Shown here: positions 20,065-24,504 of the stretch, one piece after another
Layout of the letters: each line of letters starts with the position of its first letter
Position numbering within the stretch: position 1 is the first letter of the stretch
IMG/VR virus record: IMGVR_UViG_3300042731_009673
Location: 1 to 25,900 of that record
Length of the DNA: 25,900 nucleotides
Source: a virus
Direction: 5' to 3' (one strand)
Notes under the pieces: generated by a model
Told to the model about the DNA's origin: nothing
The model's database searches: none
The model's input: the letters and a program-made list of their open reading frames with translations, nothing else
Made by a program: the position numbers and the translations under genes

Positions 20065-20462
20065 CAGTGTTTGGTTCCTTTGTTGTCAACGAACTCATGG
20101 GCCAGCATGATGTCAACGTGGTCGCTCAGCTGCCTGGTGACGGACGCGTTTTTCACCTCGATCCACGGTCGCGTGTCGATCTCTTCATCGTCGTCAATAC
20201 CGCGATCGTAAAGAACCCGCGCAACATCGTGATCGCACAGCATCTCACCCGTTTCTGGATTCTCAAACGTTGCCAGTCGCCCACACTGTGAACACGGACG
20301 GATTGAACACAACGCCTCGTTGATGAGGATCGATTGGCTTGCGATTGCCGTGGCTGACACGCCGACGATCTGTTCGAGCTTCGCCATCCGTTCGATCACC
20401 TTGATGAGCACGGCAACTGACACGTTCCAATCGTATCCCGTTCGTGCGTGATGTTTTGGCAT
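20064..20462 (-). CDS. Hypothetical protein with a possible zinc-binding motif, 132 aa
   Basis: An N-terminal helix (about residues 15-35) is followed by a candidate metal site, C-S-Q-C then about 15 residues and C-D-H (RPCSQCGRLATF, then MLCDHDV), spaced like a small zinc ribbon. The C-terminal part is acidic and mixed. No family is recognised. The ATG at 20462 lies 4 bases after the mature end of tRNA-Ile and has no SD; M26 (ATG at 20387) has an AAGGTGAT about 8 bases upstream and is an alternative start. Confidence 0.6.
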   Translation of the reverse strand: MPKHHARTGYDWNVSVAVLIKVIERMAKLEQIVGVSATAIASQSILINEALCSIRPCSQCGRLATFENPETGEMLCDHDVARVLYDRGIDDDEEIDTRPWIEVKNASVTRQLSDHVDIMLAHEFVDNKGTKH

Positions 20463-20465
20463 CGG

Positions 20466-20541
20466 TGGGCCACAAGGGAATTGAACCCTTTAACGCAGAT
20501 CCTTATAAGAGACCCGACCCTGACCGAGAGTGCAATGGCCC
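20466..20541 (-). tRNA. tRNA-Ile (anticodon TAT)
   Basis: Acceptor GGGCCAT pairs with GTGGCCC; the anticodon arm is GGTCT-CTTATAA-GGATC with U33 and anticodon TAT (reads AUA). The T-arm is AAGGG-TTCAATT-CCCTT, and the discriminator A is followed by CCG, so CCA is not encoded. The variable region looks slightly long (about 7). Confidence 0.88.
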
Positions 20542-20549
20542 TCAATAGG

Positions 20550-20738
20550 TCACCGACGTATCACGGGGTCGACGGAGCTGACGCGTTCCATCGACACTAT
20601 CTTTGGGATGTCATTCGTTTCGATGCAGATCTCACCCTCGCGGTGCCAGACGCCCACGAGCTTCACCCCTGCGCGAACCAGGTCTCGCGCGAGCGTGTAG
20701 GCTTCACAGCCTTCGACGGGTTTCACGATGTACTTCAT
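20550..20738 (-). CDS. Small hypothetical protein, 62 aa
   Basis: I chose the ATG at 20738, which has an AGGTGG-type SD 9 bases upstream; the frame is open further 5' only because it runs through tRNA-Gly. The protein starts MKYIVKPVEGCEAYTLARDL and has a beta-alpha-beta pattern with an aromatic GVWHREGEI hairpin. No family is recognised. It is tucked between tRNA-Gly and tRNA-Ile, so it is probably cotranscribed with them. Confidence 0.6.
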   Translation of the reverse strand: MKYIVKPVEGCEAYTLARDLVRAGVKLVGVWHREGEICIETNDIPKIVSMERVSSVDPVIRR

Positions 20739-20780
20739 CTCACAGATCCACCTTTTCCACGACAATCCATACCCCTTCTG

Positions 20781-20853
20781 AGCAAGCAGCGGGATTCGAA
20801 CCCGCACCTCCTGGTTGGAAGCCAGGCATGCTGCCATTAAACACCATGCTCAC
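20781..20853 (-). tRNA. tRNA-Gly (anticodon TCC)
   Basis: Acceptor GTGAGCA/TGCTTGC (some G-U pairs), anticodon arm CCTGG-CTTCCAA-CCAGG with anticodon TCC, T-arm GCGGG-TTCGAAT-CCCGC, discriminator U as is usual for bacterial Gly. CCA is not encoded. Confidence 0.9.
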
Positions 20854-20861
20854 CTGGTTTT

Positions 20862-21095
20862 TCACTTTCTTATCGGAATCTTCTGCGTTAGCGGTTCATC
20901 GGTTGACGGATTCCCACCGAGTCCCATCGCCAGGCCGTTGGCCTTCGTTGCAACCTGCATGACCTCCCTACGCAGTACCTTGAGGTTCCCGATGAGCCGC
21001 GGGTCATCGGAACGTCCGATCAGGTCCTCCACCTGACGCTCCACGTCGTTCAGTTGGTTCATGATCGCCCACAGCTCGGGTCTGATGTTCTTCAT
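20862..21095 (-). CDS. Small helical hypothetical protein, 77 aa
   Basis: Starts at ATG 21095 with a GAGG SD about 6 bases upstream; a longer reading would run into tRNA-Ser(GGA). The protein is mostly one long amphipathic helix (ELWAIMNQLNDVERQVEDLI, then a second helix LKVLRREVMQVATKANGLA), consistent with a coiled-coil or oligomerising protein. The tail is polar. No family or function is recognised. Confidence 0.6.
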   Translation of the reverse strand: MKNIRPELWAIMNQLNDVERQVEDLIGRSDDPRLIGNLKVLRREVMQVATKANGLAMGLGGNPSTDEPLTQKIPIRK

Positions 21096-21116
21096 GTCTG
21101 CCTCAGACCTTAAGTA

Positions 21117-21207
21117 TGGCGGAAGGCGCGGGGGTCGAACCCGCAAGGCTGTTACGCTCGTCCGGCTTCCAACCGGGTGCCGTCGCCAACTTTCGGCTAG
21201 ACCTTCC
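21117..21207 (-). tRNA. tRNA-Ser (anticodon GGA)
   Basis: Acceptor GGAAGGT/GCCTTCC, anticodon stem CCGG/CCGG with loop TTGGAAG (GGA), a long class II variable arm (about 16 bases), T-arm GCGGG-TTCGACC-CCCGC, discriminator G, and CCA encoded at 21117-21119. The long variable arm and G73 support serine identity. Confidence 0.9.
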
Positions 21208-21312
21208 TCACAGCAAAAACGTGATCACGACCAACGTACCTAGTATCGTGATCAACGTAACGTAATCCCAAAACCCGAACCTGTACTTCCTTGGGTTTGG
21301 TGGGACGTTCAT
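21208..21312 (-). CDS. Small single-span membrane protein, 34 aa
   Basis: An ATG-to-TGA reading of 35 codons fills the gap between two serine tRNA genes; its stop abuts the 5' end of tRNA-Ser(GGA). The protein has a basic N-terminus (PPNPRKYRFGFWD) followed by a hydrophobic segment of about 18 residues (YVTLITILGTLVVITFLL) ending exactly at the stop. That is the layout of a tail- or C-terminally anchored micro-membrane protein with its N-terminus in the cytoplasm. No convincing SD is seen. Function is unknown. Confidence 0.5.
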   Translation of the reverse strand: MNVPPNPRKYRFGFWDYVTLITILGTLVVITFLL

Positions 21313-21334
21313 CACGGGATCAGTGAATTCCGAG

Positions 21335-21424
21335 TGGCGGAAGGAGGGAGAGTCGAACTCCCAAGGGGGTTTAATCCTCGACCGGGTTCGAGCCGGTTGC
21401 CGTCGCCCATCGGCTTGCCCTTCC
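21335..21424 (-). tRNA. tRNA-Ser (anticodon CGA)
   Basis: Acceptor GGAAGGG/TCCTTCC, anticodon arm ACCGG-CTCGAAC-CCGGT with anticodon CGA, long variable arm (about 18 bases), T-arm GGGAG-TTCGACT-CTCCC, discriminator G, CCA encoded at 21335-21337. Confidence 0.92.
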
Positions 21425-21442
21425 GTACCGCACAGTCCATAC

Positions 21443-21802
21443 CTATTGGCCGTACGGGATGTGTATGCTGGTGATTCCCCTGTCTCGCATGAAGTTCACC
21501 ATGTTCTGCGCCCCCACCGGGTTCCATGAGTGAACCACGATCGCGCCAGGAACACGATCACGGGGGAGTTCATCCGTGATGAACCTAACGACGTCCATCC
21601 CAGACCTCTCGACCAAAGTCTCATCGTCCAGCACTTCCCACTCTCCGAGGTCATGATCAAGTTGAACACGGTCAAACCATAGGTTGGACAGGGCGCTTAT
21701 CGCCTCGCTCACGCTCCTGGCGTGCACCACGTAGTGTCCCGAAAACCTGGCCGAAAACCAATCGTGACGCTGTTCCTGATCGTCCAAAACGAGGATCTTC
21801 AT
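21443..21802 (-). CDS. Receiver-like protein, cREC (cyclic-phosphate-processing receiver) type
   Basis: Starts at ATG 21802 (SD AAAGGA 8 bases upstream); longer readings run through tRNA genes. The 119-residue protein is a lone receiver-like domain: MKILVLDDQEQRHDWF with D7/D8 at the acidic pocket, QLDHDLGEW (D49, H50, D51) at the position of the phospho-acceptor strand, and VVHSWNPVGAQNM (H91, S92, N94). The HD and HSWNPVGA signatures match the family I know as cREC, predicted from genome context to act on cyclic-phosphate RNA ends, rather than ordinary response regulators. There is no output domain or histidine kinase nearby. The RNA ligase and HAD neighbours fit an RNA-end-processing role, which remains unproven. 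Confidence 0.65.
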   Translation of the reverse strand: MKILVLDDQEQRHDWFSARFSGHYVVHARSVSEAISALSNLWFDRVQLDHDLGEWEVLDDETLVERSGMDVVRFITDELPRDRVPGAIVVHSWNPVGAQNMVNFMRDRGITSIHIPYGQ

Positions 21803-21825
21803 CGTTCTTTTCCTTTCGTGATTTG

Positions 21826-21912
21826 CGGAGAGGGTGGGATTCGAACCCACGGTGGTGTTACCCACATCCGGGTAGCGGCCGGATACGATAAGCCTGGCTC
21901 TGTCACCTCTCC
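21826..21912 (-). tRNA. tRNA-Ser (anticodon GCT), with C33
   Basis: Acceptor GGAGAGG/CCTCTCC, T-arm GTGGG-TTCGAAT-CCCAC, long variable arm and discriminator G. The anticodon arm TCCGG-CCGCTAC-CCGGA puts GCT at 34-36 but C, not U, at position 33. CCA is not encoded. Confidence 0.85.
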
Positions 21913-21925
21913 ATGTGAATGATTT

Positions 21926-21999
21926 TGGTACCCAGCGAGGGAGTCGAACCCCCACCTCCTCCGTGTAAGAGAGGCGCGCTACCGTTACGCCAGCCGGGC
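21926..21999 (-). tRNA. tRNA-Val (anticodon TAC)
   Basis: Acceptor GCCCGGC/GCTGGGT, D-arm GCGT-AACGGTA-GCGC, anticodon arm CCTCT-CTTACAC-GGAGG (TAC), T-arm GGGGG-TTCGACT-CCCTC, discriminator A, CCA encoded at 21926-21928. Confidence 0.92.
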
Positions 22000-22010
22000 G
22001 TGTTCAGGCC

Positions 22011-22547
22011 TCAACCTACAAGGTTCCTAATTATACCCTCACGCGTGCTTTGTGTGCTTGACCTTGTTGGACGTCTCACCTGAGGAACCGGGTGTGCGAT
22101 GAACTCGACACCCGCGTCCATAACAGCGATCTCAAAACCGACGAGGTGACCGAACCTATCATCCCAGGCCTCGACGATCTCGATCGCCGGGTTTTCACGG
22201 ATGTACTTTGCGATCTTGAGTTCCTTGTACCGCGCCGTGGGCATGCCGACAGGCGTCAGCGCCACGTCGTCAAACGTGAGTCCCGCCTGGTCGAGCAGGT
22301 CGAGGATCCTACCGAGGTTCTCGCCACGTTTACGACCCGTGATCATCACCGTCATCACGTCAGGATCGGCCATCGACCGCAACGCTGCACTCACAACGGG
22401 AGAGTTCCACCATGTTGGACCGGGTCGATCGGGTACAAACGGTGGAAGCAACGACGCCGGGTTATCCCACCACTTTCCCTTCCACCCGCGAGGCGGAAGC
22501 GGGCTCGCAAAAAGTGTTCCGTCGAAATCGAAAACGTAAAGCTTCAC
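22011..22547 (-). CDS. HAD phosphatase resembling the Swiss Army Knife RNA-repair HAD family
   Basis: Starts at GTG 22547, one base after the stop of the upstream gene (TGACGTG), giving 178 residues beginning MKLYVFDFDGTLFASPLP. HAD motifs: D7/D9 (FDFDGTLF), T70 (VMITGRK), K111 (ELKIAKYI), D129/D130 (EAWDDR). Between motifs I and II it has GKWWDNPASLL and PTWWNSPVV, tryptophan-rich segments that I associate with the HAD_SAK_1 family linked to RNA repair. It differs clearly from the other HAD protein at 19024-19599. The substrate is unknown; removal of terminal phosphates from RNA is a reasonable inference next to a ligase and a cREC protein. Confidence 0.72.
   Translation of the reverse strand: MKLYVFDFDGTLFASPLPPRGWKGKWWDNPASLLPPFVPDRPGPTWWNSPVVSAALRSMADPDVMTVMITGRKRGENLGRILDLLDQAGLTFDDVALTPVGMPTARYKELKIAKYIRENPAIEIVEAWDDRFGHLVGFEIAVMDAGVEFIAHPVPQVRRPTRSSTQSTREGIIRNLVG
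22030..22035 (-). promoter_or_regulatory. Possible -10 box (TATAAT) upstream of the tRNA-Val/Ser cluster
   Basis: A perfect TATAAT on the minus strand, 30 bases before the 5' end of tRNA-Val(TAC), inside the last codons of the HAD gene. No good -35 is visible at 16-18 bases, so a phage-type or activator-dependent promoter would be needed. Confidence 0.35.
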
Positions 22548-22548
22548 G

Positions 22549-23031
22549 TCAATAAGTAGGCCACCACGCCGGCGCCGGCCGGGTGCGGTTCCACCTGGCA
22601 ATGTCCTTCTTCTCATGGATGTAGTACGCACGGTACGACAGAACGGCGTCCTTCCTCTTGTACGCATCAGGCATTGCAAGGGCAAAAGAGCTCGGATCAG
22701 CAACCTCATCAACGTCTGGCCACGGACGGTTTTCAAGCGACCAGACGATAGCATCGTAACACCCGTGTTCCTTATCGTACCTAAACGTGTACTCGCTCAA
22801 CAACGCAAGCGCGTGGCGCTGCAACCACCACCAGTTCTTGACATCCGAGGCTGCCCAAAGCGTACAAGGGTGATGCACGTGAGTCGACCTGTACGGAGCG
22901 TTTCCGTTTCCGTGGATCCTCGCGACGGTTGAGAGCATCTGGGCGCTCTCGAGGACCATCTTGACCACGTGCTTGTCACATTGCATCTGTGCGGCTAACG
23001 CGGGTGACCTATCAAGGACGAATATGTTCAT
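22549..23031 (-). CDS. Conserved phage protein with CDKH motif, 160 aa
   Basis: The sequence matches a family I have seen in many large and cyanophage genomes: it opens MNIFVLDRSPALAAQMQCDK, continues HVVKMVLESAQMLS, then HVHHPCTLWAAS, and later FALAMPDAYK and AVLSYRAYYI, ending in a WWP motif. The invariant-looking Cys, His and Lys residues (CDKH near 18-21, HHPC near 53-56) suggest metal binding or catalysis, but I know of no proven function. The ATG overlaps the stop of the upstream peptidyl-tRNA hydrolase (ATGA), and its own stop is one base from the GTG of the HAD gene, so the three are probably one cotranslated unit. Confidence 0.7.
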   Translation of the reverse strand: MNIFVLDRSPALAAQMQCDKHVVKMVLESAQMLSTVARIHGNGNAPYRSTHVHHPCTLWAASDVKNWWWLQRHALALLSEYTFRYDKEHGCYDAIVWSLENRPWPDVDEVADPSSFALAMPDAYKRKDAVLSYRAYYIHEKKDIARWNRTRPAPAWWPTY

Positions 23032-23420
23032 AGGGGTTTCAAGTGTCCTGTGACCTTATCAACAACGTCGACGTATGTCGGACCGAACGCAGCGCACGTC
23101 ATCGTTGGTTCACCGTGAAATTCCGTACGACCTGAGTCAACTATCGGATACACCTCGATACCCATGAGCTTCGCCTTTAGTATGAGGTCACCGAGTTGGT
23201 CCTCAGAATCGCAACCCAGGACGATCTTGGTGAAAGCTTCACCCTTCCAGATCGCCTCGGTCTCGTTGAGCGGAACCTCCAACCTCATCGGATCGTCTGA
23301 CTCGTTGTTGTCAAAGACGAACTTCATGGCCGCGTGGCCTACCTGTGCCGCGAGCTTTCCCTTCCTCATGTTCAGGTCCTTCCGCACGACGATGACCTGC
23401 TTGACCTCGCGTTCACCCAT
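23028..23420 (-). CDS. Peptidyl-tRNA hydrolase, type 2 (Pth2 family)
   Basis: 130 residues, slightly longer than the usual 115-residue Pth2 core. Family signatures are clear: VVRKDLNMRKGKLAAQVGHA (K22, Q26, H29) at the active site, FTKIVLGCDSEDQLGDLILK (helix packing), IVDSGRTEF (D95, G97, R98, T99) and the terminal DKVTGHLKPL. Pth2 frees tRNA from peptidyl-tRNA dropped by stalled ribosomes. It is standard in archaea and eukaryotes while bacteria normally use unrelated Pth1, so a phage copy is notable. The SD AAGGA lies 8 bases before the ATG. It overlaps the upstream gene by 8 bases and the downstream gene by 4. Its place among tRNA genes supports a translation-maintenance role. Confidence 0.9.
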   Translation of the reverse strand: MGEREVKQVIVVRKDLNMRKGKLAAQVGHAAMKFVFDNNESDDPMRLEVPLNETEAIWKGEAFTKIVLGCDSEDQLGDLILKAKLMGIEVYPIVDSGRTEFHGEPTMTCAAFGPTYVDVVDKVTGHLKPL

Positions 23421-23607
23421 CGGTTCCGTCCTTTCTGGGACCTAATCCCGGGTTCCACAACGGATCCGGGTCCGGCGCGTTGATCCCGTGCCATGCCTTG
23501 ATGTCAGCGGCCATCTCAGGCGTCCAACTCACCCTAAGCTTGCGAGGTGGGGCGGTGGGATCGATGTCGATGACCTTGATCAACGCATCACGTTTGTCAC
23601 CCGACAT
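23413..23607 (-). CDS. Small hypothetical protein, 64 aa
   Basis: I chose ATG 23607 because GAGGTG sits just upstream as an SD; a GTG two codons earlier is the alternative. The protein starts MSGDKRDALIKVIDIDP and contains LRVSWTPEMAADIKAWHG, followed by a Pro/Asp-rich tail. No cysteine, membrane segment or known motif is seen. It overlaps the Pth2 gene by 8 bases, so coupling is likely, and its start lies 13 bases from the mature 3' end of tRNA-Val(GAC). Confidence 0.6.
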   Translation of the reverse strand: MSGDKRDALIKVIDIDPTAPPRKLRVSWTPEMAADIKAWHGINAPDPDPLWNPGLGPRKDGTDG

Positions 23608-23620
23608 GCCCACCTCGCGG

Positions 23621-23694
23621 TACCGGGTCGGGGGATCGAACCCCGCAGGGACCTGCTTGTCGAGCAGGCGTGTTCACCAGCTCACTCACCCGGC
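23621..23694 (-). tRNA. tRNA-Val (anticodon GAC), with C33
   Basis: Acceptor GCCGGGT/ACCCGGT, anticodon arm CCTGC-TCGACAA-GCAGG with GAC at 34-36 and C at 33, T-arm CGGGG-TTCGATC-CCCCG, discriminator A followed by CCG (no full CCA). Position 8 is G rather than the usual U. Its 5' 13 bases overlap the end of the basic-protein gene. Confidence 0.82.
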
Positions 23695-23951
23695 TTGGTG
23701 CGTCTCTTCTTGTTTTCGGCGTCCTTCGACCTTTTCTCGGCCACGTCCTTCTCGGTTCGGGCCTTCTTCACCTTCGATTCGATCAAGGCAGCGAGACGGG
23801 CGCGCTGCTTCTTTGCGCCCTGATCCTTGCCCAACCTGTCATCCAACACCTTGAGTTGTTGCTTCGGCGTGAGCTTCCTCCAGGCCTCGTTGCTGGCCTG
23901 GGCGTTCTTGGCGCGTTCCTCGCGGCGCGATTTGCTATTCTTATTCGACAC
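23682..23951 (-). CDS. Highly basic helical protein, 89 aa
   Basis: Starts at GTG 23951 behind a strong SD (GGAGGAGG). About a third of residues are Lys or Arg, and the pattern is almost wholly helical (MSNKNSKSRREERAKNAQAS, then LTPKQQLKVLDDRLGK, then KVKKARTEKDVAEKRSKDAE), suggesting a nucleic-acid-binding or coiled-coil protein. Its last codons (KPGE and TGA) are read from the first 13 bases of tRNA-Val(GAC). No family is recognised. Confidence 0.68.
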   Translation of the reverse strand: MSNKNSKSRREERAKNAQASNEAWRKLTPKQQLKVLDDRLGKDQGAKKQRARLAALIESKVKKARTEKDVAEKRSKDAENKKRRTKPGE

Positions 23952-23987
23952 TGTCCTCCTCCTTGTAAGATTCTCGGGACATTAACG

Positions 23988-23996
23988 ACTGTACCA
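23988..23996 (-). promoter_or_regulatory. Possible extended -10 element for the basic-protein gene
   Basis: Minus-strand TGGTACAGT, 37 bases before the GTG at 23951, in one of the few short non-coding gaps (23952-24017). It resembles TGGTAGAAT upstream of the RNA ligase. The -35 position is occupied by a palindrome (23998-24015) rather than a consensus hexamer. Confidence 0.25.
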
Positions 23997-23997
23997 C

Positions 23998-24015
23998 GTT
24001 AAACACGTGTTTTAC
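23998..24015. promoter_or_regulatory. 18-bp near-perfect palindrome, possible operator
   Basis: The core AAACACGTGTTT (24001-24012) is a perfect inverted repeat, extended to 18 bases with one mismatched pair. It lies directly beside the encoded CCA of tRNA-Arg(TCT) and just upstream of the -10-like TACAGT for the next gene. It lacks a loop and a U-run, so it looks more like a dimeric protein-binding site than a terminator. Confidence 0.35.
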
Positions 24016-24017
24016 AC

Positions 24018-24095
24018 TGGTACCCCCGGTAGGATTCGGACCCACAACCTCTCGAGTAGAAATCGAGCGCTCTATCCAGTTGATGCTACGGGGGC
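24018..24095 (-). tRNA. tRNA-Arg (anticodon TCT)
   Basis: Acceptor GCCCCCG/CGGGGGT, anticodon arm CTCGA-TTTCTAC-TCGAG (TCT, reads AGA), T-arm GTGGG-TCCGAAT-CCTAC with C at the usual second T-loop position, discriminator A, CCA encoded at 24018-24020. The D-arm resembles other Arg tRNAs but carries one extra A in its 5' strand. Confidence 0.88.
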
Positions 24096-24096
24096 A

Positions 24097-24176
24097 TGGA
24101 GCCGACCACAGGATTCGAACCCGCATGTGTCCAATTACCCTTTCACCGCCTTAGGAGGGCGAGGGGATACGCCGGC
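24097..24176 (-). tRNA. Aberrant tRNA-Arg-like gene (anticodon CCT), no canonical D-arm
   Basis: The 3' half is normal: T-arm GCGGG-TTCGAAT-CCTGT, acceptor strand GGTCGGC, discriminator U and encoded CCA (24097-24099). The 5' strand GCCGGCG pairs with it at six of seven positions. The anticodon arm TCGCC-CTCCTAA-GGCGG is clear and gives CCT (reads AGG). However, only 7 bases separate acceptor and anticodon stems, too few for a D-arm, and 21 bases separate the anticodon arm and T-stem. Those 21 bases include a D-loop-like AATTGG. It could be a D-armless tRNA, a rearranged tRNA or a decaying pseudogene. It lies 1 base upstream of tRNA-Arg(TCT). Confidence 0.55.
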
Positions 24177-24177
24177 G

Positions 24178-24504
24178 TCAGTTCTTTGCGTTGATGATCT
24201 CTATCAGTTGCCTCTCCGTGATCTTGGCGTCATCCATCCAGTTCACGGGCACGTTGGTCTCCGGAACGCGTCGGTACACGACGATCTCCCAATTGAATGG
24301 GATGGTTGTGTGCTCGTAACGCTCTGAGCTTTGTGACCATTCCTTTCGCAGAGCAAGGTGCGCCTTCAATTGACCCAACGTTGGCCATGCCTTTCCGTGT
24401 TTCGACCATTTTGGCGGGTTTCCTCCGCAGGAAAACAACCCCGTCGTGCGATCACGGATCTTGAAGACGTACTCACCCGTGCTTGCGCTTCTTTCCCTTG
24501 TCAC
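24178..24504 (-). CDS. Hypothetical phage protein, 108 aa
   Basis: The start is inferred at GTG 24504, with AGAGGA just upstream; the frame is open further 5' but runs through tRNA-Arg(CCG). The segment EYVFKIRDRTTGLFSCGGNP followed by WSKHGKAWPTLGQLKAHL matches a recurring small phage protein type I have seen without a known function. The rest is a beta strand (NWEIVVYRRV) and a C-terminal helix. It overlaps the upstream zinc-finger-like gene by 32 bases in another frame. Its stop is one base from the 5' end of the aberrant Arg tRNA. Confidence 0.6.
   Translation of the reverse strand: MTRERSASTGEYVFKIRDRTTGLFSCGGNPPKWSKHGKAWPTLGQLKAHLALRKEWSQSSERYEHTTIPFNWEIVVYRRVPETNVPVNWMDDAKITERQLIEIINAKN

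Noticed and set aside
20739-20837. N-terminal extension of the 62-residue gene
   Set aside because: It runs through tRNA-Gly; an SD-preceded ATG exists at 20738.
21096-21146. N-terminal extension of the 77-residue gene
   Set aside because: It is read from tRNA-Ser(GGA); a GAGG SD supports the ATG at 21095.
21803-21955. N-terminal extension of the cREC-like protein
   Set aside because: It is encoded by tRNA-Ser(GCT) and part of tRNA-Val(TAC); the domain begins at the SD-preceded ATG at 21802.
22548-22754. Long Arg-rich N-terminal extension of the HAD_SAK-like protein
   Set aside because: It overlaps the CDKH gene in another frame and lacks conserved features; the GTG at 22547 gives a perfect HAD N-terminus.
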